A DNA stretch of 64,000 nucleotides from Candidatus Omnitrophota bacterium (GCA_020052645.1 JAGVOQ010000009.1:1-64000); one strand, 5' to 3'. Positions 1 to 10,431 are shown, counted from the first letter of the stretch. Numbers and translations: made by a program. Notes: generated by a model from the sequence alone, not told the origin.

Positions 1-97
1 CCAGCGCATACGGGATAAGAAATTACCTGAGTAGACTTCGGGATTAAATTTGTAAGGAAAAATAAACCATTTTATAGGCAAATTTAAGGAGGGTTTT

Positions 98-229
98 ATG
101 GGGCGCAAAGCCTTAGGGCCATCAAAGAAGAAAGCATGCGACATGAGGAGAGATTGTAAGAAAAAGAAACAGCCGGGGCATGAAGCGAAAGTTAGCGAAG
201 GCGCTCATCATCATACTCGGCCGTTTTAG
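98..229 (+). CDS. small basic His/Cys-containing protein (43 aa), not in supplied ORF list
   Basis: ATG after AAGGAGGG ribosome-binding site; MGRKALGPSKKKACDMRRDCKKKKQPGHEAKVSEGAHHHTRPF*. Confidence 0.5.
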   Translation: MGRKALGPSKKKACDMRRDCKKKKQPGHEAKVSEGAHHHTRPF

Positions 230-249
230 AGCTTTATTTTTTTAAAAGC

Positions 250-624
250 ATGATAAAATTTTTGAATCTTGCCATTGGTGGAATACTTGGGACAGTGTCG
301 CGCTATGTCTTGGGAGGCCTTGTTTATCGAAGTTTCGGCACAGGGTTTCCTTATGGGACGCTTGCGGTTAATCTTTTGGGCTGTTTTGTGATAGGTTTTC
401 TTGCGGCGATGGCAGAAAAGAAATTCATATTAGGCACTGATGTGCGTACATTCTGGATGATTGGTTTTTGCGGCGCTTTTACGACGTTTTCGACACTTAT
501 TTTTGAAACAGACGGTTTGATTCGCGACGGTCAGATAGCGCGCGCATCCATAAATATCGTATTGAGCGTAGTCTTTGGTTTTATTCTTTTTAGGATAGGT
601 GCCTATATTGCGGAGGTTATATGA
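250..624 (+). CDS. crcB: CrcB/Fluc-type fluoride channel
   Basis: GxxxRY N-terminus, NxxG and GFCGAFTTFST motifs, four hydrophobic segments. Confidence 0.9.
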   Translation: MIKFLNLAIGGILGTVSRYVLGGLVYRSFGTGFPYGTLAVNLLGCFVIGFLAAMAEKKFILGTDVRTFWMIGFCGAFTTFSTLIFETDGLIRDGQIARASINIVLSVVFGFILFRIGAYIAEVI

Positions 625-965
625 AGATTCCAAGTGAAGGCAAGCTTTTAAGAATTTTTATCGGTGAGGCGGATAAATGGGAGGGCAAGCCCCTTTATGA
701 AGAGATCGTTCTTTTGGCTAGGAAGATGGGCATGGCAGGCGCTACAGCTATCAAGGGATTTCAGGGGTTTGGCTGTAAAAGCCATATGCATACGTCAAAA
801 TTATTGCGGCTTTCCGAAGATTTACCTATTATTATCGAAATGGTTGATAGCGAAGAAAAAATCAATCAGTTTCTGCCGCATCTGGACGATATGGTAAAAG
901 AAGGGCTGATTACTTTAGAAAAGGCGCAGGTGATTTTGTATCAGGCGTCGCAAGCTAAGATTTAG
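621..965 (+). CDS. DUF190 family protein
   Basis: LLRIFIGEADKWEGKPLYEEIV..ARKMGMAGATAIKGFQGFG motif; overlaps crcB, a common pairing. Confidence 0.85.
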   Translation: MKIPSEGKLLRIFIGEADKWEGKPLYEEIVLLARKMGMAGATAIKGFQGFGCKSHMHTSKLLRLSEDLPIIIEMVDSEEKINQFLPHLDDMVKEGLITLEKAQVILYQASQAKI

Positions 966-1091
966 CCTGAGTGGTATTTTTTGAGTGTCTTTTTATTTTT
1001 AAAAACGTTATAATAAGAAAGTAAAAAAGACTTCAAGTTTTTGTTCAGGTCTTTAAAATAAATCAAATGATCCGTTTGTCGAAAGTCTGTA

Positions 1092-1232
1092 TTTTATACC
1101 CCGCGGCCTCTAAATCGCGCTTTTAAAAGGCAGGCCTGGCCATGGGCAGGATTTACTATGATTGCATTAAGGTTGGCCGCTTGGGTATTTCGCCCTAAGG
1201 GAATTTTTGGCTTAAAGCTCGGGTGGGCTCTA
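1092..1232. repeat. dispersed structured repeat, copy A (other copy 32853-32963)
   Basis: TTTATACCCCGCGGCC...GGCCGCTTGGGTATTTCGCCCTAAGGGAAT...GGCTTAAAGCTCGGGTGGGCTC; long-range pairing TACCC-GCGGCC with GGCCGC-GGGTA. Confidence 0.65.
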
Positions 1233-1547
1233 TTTATTGTTGTTTTGTGCGGTTTGAAGTTTACTGCTTGTAGTTTTTCTCAAAGCAATGATCCGCAATA
1301 TAGCGTTGCAACTTTAGCAGGAGAAGTTGTAAGTATTGATTTTAAGGCCTCGACATTTGTATTGAGAACGCCGGATAAAAAAGAATTCACATTTGTTTTT
1401 CCGCTCGTAGCGAAAATTTTTAAAGGGTCTGAACGGATTGATTTTTCTCGTCTTGAAAAACATGACGAGGTTACGATTATATACTTAAGCGAAAGCGTGG
1501 ATATCCGGAAGGTTATGCGCATCACTGTTGAAAATCCGATTGAATAG
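1158..1547 (+). CDS. hypothetical protein; annotated N-terminus overlaps a dispersed repeat so true start is probably downstream
   Basis: ORF; first ~22 codons are the repeat sequence also found at 32.9 kb. Confidence 0.45.
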   Translation: MIALRLAAWVFRPKGIFGLKLGWALFIVVLCGLKFTACSFSQSNDPQYSVATLAGEVVSIDFKASTFVLRTPDKKEFTFVFPLVAKIFKGSERIDFSRLEKHDEVTIIYLSESVDIRKVMRITVENPIE

Positions 1548-1561
1548 AAAGAGGATGGCAT

Positions 1562-1798
1562 ATGTCTGATATACAGGAGAAGCCTCAGGCTCCATGGTAT
1601 TTTAAGAAATCCGCAGTGATTGTCGCGTTTTTGTGCGTGGGCCCCTTGGCGCTGCCTTTGTTATGGCTGAATCCGCAAACCAAGCTGGTTAATAAGATCT
1701 GGATAAGCGTTGTTGTTTTGGTGTTGACCTATTTGCTTTATTTGTGGACAAAACAATCTATTGAGGTAATCAATGAATATTATAAACAGATGTTGTAG
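1562..1798 (+). CDS. small membrane protein
   Basis: two hydrophobic segments, SD AGAGGA upstream. Confidence 0.6.
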   Translation: MSDIQEKPQAPWYFKKSAVIVAFLCVGPLALPLLWLNPQTKLVNKIWISVVVLVLTYLLYLWTKQSIEVINEYYKQML

Positions 1799-2366
1799 GC
1801 TAGAGCGCGTCAGAAGAAAGAGTATTTATATTTTTATTATGGGCATGGTTTTTTGTTGTTTTGCCAGCTTTGTTTTTGCGCAAGTGTGCACGGTTAAGCT
1901 TAAAGACGGAAATGTATTGCGGGGAAAAGTTGTTTCTAAAGAGAATGGCGTCTATAAGATTCAGACTCTTACTTTAGGCCTTTTGTCTGTTGCCCAAGCG
2001 GATATTGCGTCTATTGAAGAAGCTGCGTCTCAAGGCCAGGCCTCTGAAGCGTCTACGTATCAATCTCGTTCGAATCAGTCTTCTTCGCCCGTGGGATCTT
2101 CGTTGCCTCAGGTTTCGCCGGAGGCGATGGAGTCGTATCGTCAGAAAATAGCGGCGAATCCTCAGATTATGGACACGGTATCTTCTTTAGCTGAAGACAA
2201 AGAAGTTCTTGAAATATTTTCCGATCCAGAACTCAAAGACGCCATTCTTCGTCAAGATGTCGAGTATTTAAAAAATAACGAGAAGTTTTTAAAAATGGCC
2301 GATCACCCGGCACTTCAAAAAATTGTCCAGGAGCTGAGCAGCCAGGAGAGCGAAAGCGGGAACTAA
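1773..2366 (+). CDS. exported hypothetical protein
   Basis: hydrophobic N-terminal signal ending FAQ, then KLKDGNVLRGKVVSKENGVYKIQT. Confidence 0.6.
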   Translation: MNIINRCCRLERVRRKSIYIFIMGMVFCCFASFVFAQVCTVKLKDGNVLRGKVVSKENGVYKIQTLTLGLLSVAQADIASIEEAASQGQASEASTYQSRSNQSSSPVGSSLPQVSPEAMESYRQKIAANPQIMDTVSSLAEDKEVLEIFSDPELKDAILRQDVEYLKNNEKFLKMADHPALQKIVQELSSQESESGN

Positions 2367-2379
2367 AAAGGAAGGTTTT

Positions 2380-2628
2380 ATGAGCGAGAAAATTAAAATT
2401 AATTTTGGCTCTGAAATGGTAGATGCAACGCCTGTTGAGATCGATCAGGCGAATGAGTATTTCAATCAGTATTTTTTAGATGACAAAACTGTTTTAAAAA
2501 TGAAGTTAGTCGCCACAAAAGTTTTTCGTATCGACGATCGCTATGATCAAGAGGGCAATCCTGTTTATTTTGTTCAATCCACCAATGTCCTTTCTGTTAA
2601 CAGCCCTCAGGATTTAAAAAAGAAATAA
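2380..2628 (+). CDS. hypothetical protein (82 aa)
   Basis: ORF with SD GGAAGG upstream. Confidence 0.6.
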   Translation: MSEKIKINFGSEMVDATPVEIDQANEYFNQYFLDDKTVLKMKLVATKVFRIDDRYDQEGNPVYFVQSTNVLSVNSPQDLKKK

Positions 2629-2634
2629 GCGACG

Positions 2635-2752
2635 GCATAACTTACGCCTGTCTGCCGGTAGACAGGGAAGTCTACACGACGTAAGTTATGCGCCGGAGCT
2701 TATCCTTGACATTTACCCCAAGGATTTTATTTTAAATGTAAATGTCAAGGAT
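2635..2752. repeat. bipartite hairpin element, copy 1
   Basis: perfect 12-bp IR GCATAACTTACG/CGTAAGTTATGC (2635-2646/2680-2691) plus perfect 15-bp IR ATCCTTGACATTTAC/GTAAATGTCAAGGAT (2702-2716/2738-2752). Confidence 0.7.
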
Positions 2753-2968
2753 CAATTCAGGGATGCTTCAGAGGGCTACACTTTATATTCTATAAAGTGT
2801 CTGCTTATTGGGTAACTGCATTTCAGGTATTTTTTTCTCCTTGAGTTTTTGCCAAACCAATCATATTTTAATACTCAAAAGCCGAATAGGGGTGAAATTT
2901 TATTACTGTTAGCTTCGGCGTCAAATTAATGTGAAATTTTAAAAAAAATTTCTGCATGACACCGGAGT

Positions 2969-3017
2969 GGAAACATCCACAAAGCGGATGTTTCCAAGAA
3001 AGCGCTTTCTTGGAAAC
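2969..3017. promoter_or_regulatory. two overlapping, mutually exclusive hairpins
   Basis: GGAAACATCC-acaaagc-GGATGTTTCC (2969-2995) overlaps 28-bp perfect palindrome GTTTCCAAGAAAGCGCTTTCTTGGAAAC (2990-3017). Confidence 0.5.
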
Positions 3018-3108
3018 CCACTTTTCCCCTTGTTTCTGAGTCTTATATCAGTAAACTTGTTAATACGAAAGGAGCAAGGTGCGAGAGAGTCGCGCTAAAC
3101 ATTTGCTC

Positions 3109-3138
3109 AAGGCTGGCGAAGAGGAGCCAGCCTTTTCC
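3109..3138 (+). terminator. putative intrinsic terminator
   Basis: AAGGCTGGC-gaagagga-GCCAGCCTTTT stem-loop with T-rich tail. Confidence 0.5.
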
Positions 3139-3261
3139 CTTTTAGGGGGCATTTAAAGAGTTTTTTGCTTAAACTCGGCTTTGTTTGGATAAAGAGGCCG
3201 GGTTTTTTTGTTCAAAATCGCTTTTATCCTAAGGCTCGGCAAGGTATAATTGGATGAAGCC

Positions 3262-3355
3262 AGAACTCATGGAAGCAAAGCTTCCATAAGTTCTTTGGCT
3301 GAATTCATCCTTGACATTTTCCCGGGTGAATTTGTTTAAGGTAAATGTCAAGGAT
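3262..3355. repeat. bipartite hairpin element, copy 2
   Basis: AGAACTCATGGAAG/CTTCCATAAGTTCT plus ATCCTTGACATTT../..AAATGTCAAGGAT. Confidence 0.7.
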
Positions 3356-3562
3356 CTGTTTTATTCCACTAGCTTTAAATCTTTGACAGAGAGATGAAAG
3401 AGATGAGTAATATTTAACTTATCAAAGTTTTCATAAGTTATTTAGCTCAATTCTTGAGCACCACATTGTAAAATTTCAGCGTACCTTGCTATATAAGGAG
3501 TAGCAAGGTACGCGCTTGTTGTGCGAAATCCCGCGATAGCGGGAATTCTAAAAGGAGTTTTT

Positions 3563-3874
3563 ATGGTTGAAAGTTCTGGAAAGGCTTTAATGTCAGACAG
3601 TCAGGAAATCCAAAATATGATCGCTCAGGTTTTTTCACAAGCTTCAAAAGCTTTGCCTAATCCTAAAATGCCGTCTTGGGTTGAAGCTGCAGCTAAATTT
3701 ATAGAGGTTCATCCCTGGATTTCTTTGATTGTAGCCTTAGGCGTCATTCTTCTGGTCACGGTCATAATCCGGGAACTCATATGTTCTTATTTAAAGACGA
3801 ATGAGGTTATGGCACGGCTCAAAAGAATCGAAGAAAAGTTAAATAATTTGGATTCAAAAGACATTAAACAGTAA
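3563..3874 (+). CDS. membrane-anchored hypothetical protein
   Basis: ATG 3563 after AAAGGAG; one TM segment and C-terminal coiled coil. Confidence 0.6.
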   Translation: MVESSGKALMSDSQEIQNMIAQVFSQASKALPNPKMPSWVEAAAKFIEVHPWISLIVALGVILLVTVIIRELICSYLKTNEVMARLKRIEEKLNNLDSKDIKQ

Positions 3875-3884
3875 GAGAGAGTGG

Positions 3885-5243
3885 ATGATGGATGAGAAAA
3901 TATTATTAAAAGAAAAAGATATTCCGACGCAGTGGTATAACATTCAGGCGGATTTGCCGTCGCCTTTAGCGCCACCGATAAATCCCGCGACAAAAAAACC
4001 TCTTAACCCGAAAGATCTGTTGCCGATTTTTCCTAAAGAACTTATTCAGCAGGAATTAAGCTTGAAGCGCTGGATTGATATTCCTGATGAGATTCGTCAG
4101 ATTTATAAGATCTGGAGACCGACGGTGCTGCATCGCGCCTTTAGGTTGGAAAAGGCCTTAAAGACCCCGGCGAGGATATATTATAAAGATGAATCTGTAA
4201 GCCCTGCGGGAAGCCATAAAGCCAATACTGCGATCGCGCAGGCTTACTATAATAAAAAAGAAGAGGTGAAAAGAATTTGCACGGAAACCGGCGCTGGCCA
4301 GTGGGGTTCGGCTTTGGCTCATGCCTGTAATATTTTTAATCTTAAGTGCACGGTTTACATGGTCCGGGTCAGCTACGAACAGAAGCCTTTCCGTAAATCC
4401 CTTATGCATATCTGGGGCGCAGAGGTGTTTCCATCTCCAACGAATAAAACGCATGCCGGCCGGCAGATCCAAAAAAGATTTCCTCATACGGCAGGAAGCT
4501 TAGGTATCGCGATCTCCGAAGCGGTGGAAGACGCGGCAACCCATAAAGATGCTAAATATTCTTTGGGCAGCGTTTTGAATCACGTGCTTCTGCATCAAAG
4601 TGTTATTGGTCTTGAAGTTAAGCATCAATTGAAAATAGCTGGCGAGAAGGCGGATGTGCTCGTTGGCTGTGTGGGCGGCGGAAGCAATTTTGCAGGGCTC
4701 GTGTTCCCATTTGTTAAAGATAAATTGAATGGTAAGGATATTGATTTTGTGGCGGTTGAGCCTACGGCGTGTCCGACCATGACAAAGGGCCCGTTTTGCT
4801 ATGATTTCGGCGATACAGCGAAGCTCACGCCTCTTTTAAAAATGTATACTTTGGGTCATAGTTTTGTGCCGCCAGGCATTCACGCCGGGGGCTTGAGATA
4901 CCATGGGTGCGCGCCATTGGTGAGTCTTTTAGTAAACAAGAAAATTGTTCGTCCCTTTGCGGTTCATCAGACAGAAATTTTTAAAGCGGCGATCCTCTTT
5001 GCAAAAACCGAAGGCCATCTACCGGCGCCTGAAACGGCTCACGCGATCCACGCGGGAATCGTTGAGGCCTTAAAGGCCAAGGCGCAGAAGAAATCCAAAT
5101 GCATCGTTATTAATTACAGCGGGCATGGTCATTTCGATCTGGCTGCGTATGATAATTACTTGGGCGGGCATTTGAAGGATTATCATTATCCCGAAGAGTT
5201 GATCCATAAGGCGCTCAATGAGTTGAAGTGTCTAGGAGTTTAA
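3885..5243 (+). CDS. trpB: tryptophan synthase beta chain, TrpB2-like
   Basis: [17 protein letters not shown]-lysine motif, [19 protein letters not shown]; long TrpB2-type N-terminus. Confidence 0.9.
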   Translation: MMDEKILLKEKDIPTQWYNIQADLPSPLAPPINPATKKPLNPKDLLPIFPKELIQQELSLKRWIDIPDEIRQIYKIWRPTVLHRAFRLEKALKTPARIYYKDESVSPAGSHKANTAIAQAYYNKKEEVKRICTETGAGQWGSALAHACNIFNLKCTVYMVRVSYEQKPFRKSLMHIWGAEVFPSPTNKTHAGRQIQKRFPHTAGSLGIAISEAVEDAATHKDAKYSLGSVLNHVLLHQSVIGLEVKHQLKIAGEKADVLVGCVGGGSNFAGLVFPFVKDKLNGKDIDFVAVEPTACPTMTKGPFCYDFGDTAKLTPLLKMYTLGHSFVPPGIHAGGLRYHGCAPLVSLLVNKKIVRPFAVHQTEIFKAAILFAKTEGHLPAPETAHAIHAGIVEALKAKAQKKSKCIVINYSGHGHFDLAAYDNYLGGHLKDYHYPEELIHKALNELKCLGV

Positions 5244-5249
5244 AAATCA

Positions 5250-5326
5250 GGCGAAAGGTTAAGGTTAAAGGCCTAAGGAAAAGATTTTTGTTTTTCTTAG
5301 CCTAAGCCTTAGCCTTAACCTTTGCC
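5250..5326. repeat. intergenic inverted repeat built from degenerate hexamers
   Basis: left arm GGCGAA AGGTTA AGGTTA AAGGCC TAAGGA; right arm TTAGCC TAAGCC TTAGCC TTAACC TTTGCC. Confidence 0.65.
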
Positions 5327-5342
5327 AAAAGAAAGGGTTGAA

Positions 5343-5663
5343 ATGGTAACTTATGAAGAGTTTAGGAAAACAGAATTGAAGATTGGCACCATTAAAGAAG
5401 TTCAGGCGCATCCCAATGCGGACAAACTTTACGTGTTGAAAGTAGACGTCGGAGGTGTGATCAAGCAATTGGTCGCGGGCGTCCGTCTTTTTTATGGTGA
5501 AGATGTTTTAAAAGAAAAACAGGTTGTTGTGGTCGATAATCTTGAGCCTGCGGTGATCCGCGGGATTGAAAGCCAGGGGATGGTCCTTGCGGCGTCTGAT
5601 GCAACAGGGATTTCTATTCTTTCTCCTGACCGGCGGGTGGTTGAGGGCAGCGTGGTTAAATAA
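5343..5663 (+). CDS. tRNA-binding (MetG C-terminal/CsaA-like) domain protein
   Basis: KTELKIGTIKEVQAHPNADKLYVLKVDVG and GMVLAAS OB-fold signature. Confidence 0.85.
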   Translation: MVTYEEFRKTELKIGTIKEVQAHPNADKLYVLKVDVGGVIKQLVAGVRLFYGEDVLKEKQVVVVDNLEPAVIRGIESQGMVLAASDATGISILSPDRRVVEGSVVK

Positions 5664-5841
5664 ACACCAAAATTTGAACCTATGATTTAATGGGTGCCTT
5701 TAGTGAAATCCACCGAAGCCCGACGATGCTTTATGTGATGCATCTTGTCTGAGTTTTGTCTGATTTTTTACCGTCAAACAGCTGCGGTTTTTGGCGAAGG
5801 TGGATAAGGGGTGGGTAAATTTTCTTAAGCCAATTTAAAAG

Positions 5842-6231
5842 ATGAAAGTCCTGACAAAAGAGCTGGAATTTAAGACCAAGGGCAACAACGATATCATTAA
5901 CATTACGGATAGCGTCTTAAGCCTTGTTGAAAAATCTGGGGTTAGCGAAGGCACAGCCACTCTTTTTGTCGTGGGTTCAACAGCAGGCCTTTCCACGTGT
6001 GAATACGAACCCGCTCTGGTCAGTGATATTAAAAAAATTTTTGAGAAATTGGTGCCTCGCGATGTTTCTTACGCCCATGATGACACTTGGGGCGATGCCA
6101 ATGGGTACGCGCATTTGAGAGCTACGCTTTTTAAGGCCGTCTCTTGTTGTTCCTATTATGAAGGGGCATTTAACTTTAGGGATATGGCAGCAGATCATTT
6201 TAATCGAAGCGCGAAATTCTTAGGCTTTTAA
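5842..6231 (+). CDS. YjbQ/UPF0047 family protein
   Basis: ITDSVLSLVEKSG.. GTATLFVVGSTAGLSTCEYEPALVSDI; DDTWGDANGYAHLRATL. Confidence 0.85.
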   Translation: MKVLTKELEFKTKGNNDIINITDSVLSLVEKSGVSEGTATLFVVGSTAGLSTCEYEPALVSDIKKIFEKLVPRDVSYAHDDTWGDANGYAHLRATLFKAVSCCSYYEGAFNFRDMAADHFNRSAKFLGF

Positions 6232-6249
6232 GCCTAAGGATGAAGTCGC

Positions 6250-6321
6250 GATGATATCCCGCTTAAGTGTCGCTAAAAATATCGTAGAGATTTTTGCGAC
6301 ATCTTACGAAGCGGGATCATC
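6250..6321. repeat. long intergenic hairpin
   Basis: GATGATatCCCGCTT..TGTCGCtAAAAAT..ATTTTTGCGACA..AAGCGGGATCATC nested pairing; second hairpin ACGGGC-ttta-GCCCGT follows. Confidence 0.55.
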
Positions 6322-6420
6322 CAAGGAAAGAAACCACGGGCTTTTAGCCCGTAGAGATTCATTGGATTTCGATAATCGCGCTAGGCAGCGCAGGGTTGTG
6401 GTAACTTTTCAGGGGGTTTG

Positions 6421-6942
6421 ATGCACCACGTTCGACAATTTGTGCCGCAGTCTGTTTGTTTATCGTGCCAGGGATGTTGTCGGTATGCCGAGCGCGATAC
6501 GGTTTGGGCGCCTGTCTTTCTTTTTGAGGAGATCGTCGAATTAACGCAAAAGAATGTCTTGCCTGTTTGCTTGTTCACGCATTCCTATGTCCACAAGAAA
6601 GAGGCGGTCCGGATCGACTTGATAGAAGAAGAGGGTGGTTTCATCTGTCCTTGTTTTGACAGTAAAAAAAATACCTGTAAAATTTATGCGTTCCATCCTC
6701 TGGATTGTCAGCTCTATCCTTTTCTTCTGGTTGCAAGAGATGGAAAAAAGTATTTGGCTCTTGATGAACACTGTCCGTATACGCAAGAGCAAAAGAACCT
6801 TTTAGAATTTAAGAAATATGTCGAAGAACTTACGTTGTGGCTTCATACAAAGGAATTTTTTGCGATCGCCGCTGCCAACCCGGCAATATTCCAAGAGTAT
6901 CCCGGTAAGATCGAGCTCTTGGCGTCCTTATCTTTTTCTTGA
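6421..6942 (+). CDS. YkgJ-type zinc/iron-chelating cysteine cluster protein
   Basis: CLSCQGCCRY, CPCFDSKKNTCKIYAFHPLDCQLYPF motifs. Confidence 0.8.
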   Translation: MHHVRQFVPQSVCLSCQGCCRYAERDTVWAPVFLFEEIVELTQKNVLPVCLFTHSYVHKKEAVRIDLIEEEGGFICPCFDSKKNTCKIYAFHPLDCQLYPFLLVARDGKKYLALDEHCPYTQEQKNLLEFKKYVEELTLWLHTKEFFAIAAANPAIFQEYPGKIELLASLSFS

Positions 6943-6957
6943 ACTTCGCAAACACCT

Positions 6958-7863
6958 ATGGTATTTCATTCTCTTAACATTAACGATAAGCCGCTTTTTT
7001 ACCGGTTTGCCCATCAAAAGCCGCACGTTTTATCTGTCTACGCTTTCGAAAATATTTTTATCTGGCGTTTTTTATTTGATATCCGCTGGGTCAAAATCGA
7101 TAATGCGCTTTGTTTATTTTTTAAAGATGGCGTAGGGATGTTTATGCCTTTGCCGCCATTAGGAAAACAAAGCAAAAAAGTTTTAGATGTTTGTTTTTCG
7201 GTGATGGAAGAATTTAATCATAACAAAGACATGTCGCGCATTGAGAATGTTGAAAAAGAAGAGTTGGCTGTTTTTAAGGCCCTCGGGTACCGGTTTTATG
7301 AAAAAGGACAGGAATATATTGTTGCGCAAAAAGATATTGCCGCATACAAGGGCAATCGGTTTAAACATAAGCGTGCCCTGGCGAATTTTTTTAAGAAGAA
7401 TACGGTCTATGAGGTCCGGGATTATTCTCATAAATTTAAAGAAGGCGTATTGACGTTATACCGCCGATGGATGAGTGAGCGCGTTTCAAAAAATAAAGAT
7501 TCGATTTACTGCGCGATGCTTGAGGACAGCTTTAAAGCGCTCAGTAAATTATTGGCTCATTATGAAGAGCTGGACGTGAGGGCAAAGGTTGTTTTTTGCG
7601 ACGGGAAGCTCGCTGCCTTTACATCGGGCGTCCCGATCTCGGATTCGATTTTTTGTATCAATTTTGAGATCGCTGATTTGTCTTATAAGGGTCTTGCGGC
7701 TTTTATTTTTAGCGCATTTGCGGAAAGCCTAAAAAGCTATGCATGGATTAATATCATGGATGATTCAGGGATCGAGAATATCAAAAAAACCAAGCTGACA
7801 TTTAAGCCGGCGCAGATTTTAAGTTCTTATACCGCACTTCTTGAGTCAGAAGAAGTTTGTTGA
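6958..7863 (+). CDS. DUF2156-like phosphatidylglycerol lysyltransferase C-domain protein
   Basis: NxKHKRALANFFKKN..VRDY, FTSGVPISDSIFCINFEIADLSYKGL. Confidence 0.7.
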   Translation: MVFHSLNINDKPLFYRFAHQKPHVLSVYAFENIFIWRFLFDIRWVKIDNALCLFFKDGVGMFMPLPPLGKQSKKVLDVCFSVMEEFNHNKDMSRIENVEKEELAVFKALGYRFYEKGQEYIVAQKDIAAYKGNRFKHKRALANFFKKNTVYEVRDYSHKFKEGVLTLYRRWMSERVSKNKDSIYCAMLEDSFKALSKLLAHYEELDVRAKVVFCDGKLAAFTSGVPISDSIFCINFEIADLSYKGLAAFIFSAFAESLKSYAWINIMDDSGIENIKKTKLTFKPAQILSSYTALLESEEVC

Positions 7864-8004
7864 GGGGATTCACGATTTACGCTAAAATGACTCTCATTCA
7901 AAGAGGGATGATCTCAGCACTGTAGAAACCTTTGCCCAAGGGCGCAGAGGTGTGAAGATGATCTAAAGCGGGATGTCGCTAGATATTTATGTTTAAGGTG
8001 CTCC

Positions 8005-10389
8005 ATGTTTAAAAAATATATTTATTTATTCCTGGTTGTTGTCTTCGGTCTCTACGCCGGCTGTTCGTCGCCGTCTGCAGATGTTTTAAAAGCAGATAAG
8101 TTGGCCCGTGCTTCGGGTGAGGCTTATCAATCGGCTGTCCGGTTGTATCAGAAGGCGTTTAAGGCCGAGCGCAATAGTAAAAAAAGAGACGCACTCGCGC
8201 TCAAGCTTGGGACTATTTGTTTTAAGGTTGGCGATTATGCGCAGGCTATTCTTTATCTAGAGCCTCTAAAGACAAAAGAAGCAGGGATGGTTTTGGCGCA
8301 ATCCTTGTTTAAAAATTCTGATTTTACAGGGGCACTTGAAATTTTTAACAACATCGGTCTAAAAGGGGACGCTGCTTATCTCTACGCCTATGGACTGACG
8401 CTTGAAAAAAATAATCTTTATGATCAGGCCTTGCGTCTTTACGCGCTTGTTAAAGGCGATGCTTCTTTGCAGGTAAAAGCCCAAGAACGTATCGCGGCCA
8501 TTAATCTTTTAAGCGGAGGCGCGCTGGATGAGTCAACAAAGGCCTTGATTCAGAAGAGCCCTGGACTAGAGGCCTATCCGCAAGCGAGCGCCATTTATCT
8601 TTTGACGGATGAGAATATAACACTCCAATCCGACAATCACTTAGTTACTGATTTTCATTATTGCATCAAGATTTTAAATGACCGTGGTAAAGAGAAATTC
8701 GGCGAGGTTTCGATACCGTATGACTCGACCTATGAAAAATTAGAGTTGACGTATGCGCGTACCATTAAGCCTGACGGCACGGTTGTGACAGTGGGCGATA
8801 AAAATATAAGAGATGTCTCTTTATACCTGAATTTTCCCATGTACAGCAATGCCCGCGTAAAGATCGTCTCTATGCCGGAAGTGGCTGTTGGATCGGTGAT
8901 TGAATATAAGGGAAGGATCGCCACCTCAGAGCTTCCCGGTCCTGGCAAAGAAGATTTTGGCACTCCGTATTGGCTGGCCGCTGACGAGCCCATCATTCAC
9001 GAGAAGTGTGTTATTCGCATTCCAAAAAACAAGATGATGAGATATAAGCTCATGAACAGCGCGTATAATACTCACGGTTATGACATGACTCCTAAAATGT
9101 CCGAAGAAAAAAACGACAAGATTTATTCTCTTTCATTTGATCATGTGCCGCAAATCATCCCCGAGCCCGGGATGCCTCCCGTCGCCCGTGTTAATCCTTA
9201 TGTTTTATTTTCTACTTTTAAAAGCTGGCAGGATATCTTTGATTGGTGGCAGAAATTTTATCAAGACAAGCTGGCTGTGGATCTTGACATGAAATCAAAA
9301 GTGGCGCTTCTCGTCAAGGGTAAAAAAACGCAGGAAGAAAAAATAAGGGCAATCTATAATTTCTGCGCCCAGGATATTCGTTATGTGGCTGTTGAATACG
9401 GGCAGGCCGGTTATGAGCCTCACAAGGCCACGGAAATTTTCAAGAATAAGTATGGTGATTGCAAAGATAAGGCGATCCTTTTGATCAGCATGCTTTCGGT
9501 TGCCGGCATTGAGGCGTATCCTGTTTTGATCAGTACCGCTGATTCTTATAGCGTCGAGGAAGACATGCCGAGCCTTATGTTCAATCATGCGATTGCAGCA
9601 ACCAAACTTAAAGGGAAGCTTATTTTTATGGATGCGACCGCCTCAACCGCTTCCTTCGGGGATCTCCCGAGCGGTGACGAAGATCAAAGGGTGCTCGTGT
9701 TTTATAAAGATCATTATGAGCTTATTAAAACGCCGCAATCAATGCCGGAGGATAATAAGGTTTCAACGCGCATGGATATTAAGGTCAATAAAGACGAGAG
9801 CGTTCAAGTGTGGCGTCGAGTTGATTCTCGCGGTCAATTCGGGCAGGGGCAGCGTTATTGGTTAAAGTTTACGATGCCAATTCTTATAGAAGAGACTCTA
9901 AAGCAGAAGGCTATGGCTATCGCTGAAAATGCGGTTTTAAAAAAATACGAAGTTAAAAATGCGGATGATTTAGATAAGCCTGTTTCTTTGGAATATACCT
10001 TTACAGCGCCGAGATATTTTGTCAAAGCTGGAAAAGATCGGATCATTCATCAGTTAAGCGATGTGAATGATGGGCTCGTTGTTAAAGAAACCCGCATGTA
10101 TCCTATAGATTTTTCAAGCTTTTATTCATCAGAAGAAACAATAGAAGTTGAATTACCTCAACATCTTGCGGTAAGATATATACCAGCCCCTGTTGAAGTG
10201 GCCAACAAGTGGTTTACCTTTATCAGCAGGTACAGCCACAAGGACAAAAGGAAGCTTACGTTTTACGCGATGCAGAAGAGAAATGAAAAAATCGTCAATG
10301 TCGCGGAGTATGACGCCTATAAAAAAATAATCCAGGACCTGGTGTCTAAGTTAAATCAGCAAGTTATTCTTGAAGAAACGAAGAGGTAG
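8005..10389 (+). CDS. DUF3857 / transglutaminase-like lipoprotein with N-terminal TPR
   Basis: lipobox YAGC; KYGDCKDKAILLISML transglutaminase motif; DUF3857 region. Confidence 0.85.
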   Translation: MFKKYIYLFLVVVFGLYAGCSSPSADVLKADKLARASGEAYQSAVRLYQKAFKAERNSKKRDALALKLGTICFKVGDYAQAILYLEPLKTKEAGMVLAQSLFKNSDFTGALEIFNNIGLKGDAAYLYAYGLTLEKNNLYDQALRLYALVKGDASLQVKAQERIAAINLLSGGALDESTKALIQKSPGLEAYPQASAIYLLTDENITLQSDNHLVTDFHYCIKILNDRGKEKFGEVSIPYDSTYEKLELTYARTIKPDGTVVTVGDKNIRDVSLYLNFPMYSNARVKIVSMPEVAVGSVIEYKGRIATSELPGPGKEDFGTPYWLAADEPIIHEKCVIRIPKNKMMRYKLMNSAYNTHGYDMTPKMSEEKNDKIYSLSFDHVPQIIPEPGMPPVARVNPYVLFSTFKSWQDIFDWWQKFYQDKLAVDLDMKSKVALLVKGKKTQEEKIRAIYNFCAQDIRYVAVEYGQAGYEPHKATEIFKNKYGDCKDKAILLISMLSVAGIEAYPVLISTADSYSVEEDMPSLMFNHAIAATKLKGKLIFMDATASTASFGDLPSGDEDQRVLVFYKDHYELIKTPQSMPEDNKVSTRMDIKVNKDESVQVWRRVDSRGQFGQGQRYWLKFTMPILIEETLKQKAMAIAENAVLKKYEVKNADDLDKPVSLEYTFTAPRYFVKAGKDRIIHQLSDVNDGLVVKETRMYPIDFSSFYSSEETIEVELPQHLAVRYIPAPVEVANKWFTFISRYSHKDKRKLTFYAMQKRNEKIVNVAEYDAYKKIIQDLVSKLNQQVILEETKR

Positions 10390-10431
10390 GGACAGAAGAC
10401 TGTTAGTATAAAAAATTTAACCCGCCGCTTG

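Noticed and set aside
170-250. Fluoride riboswitch upstream of crcB
   Set aside because: I could not find the conserved GGNGATGG/pseudoknot pattern; the interval is occupied by a small ORF.
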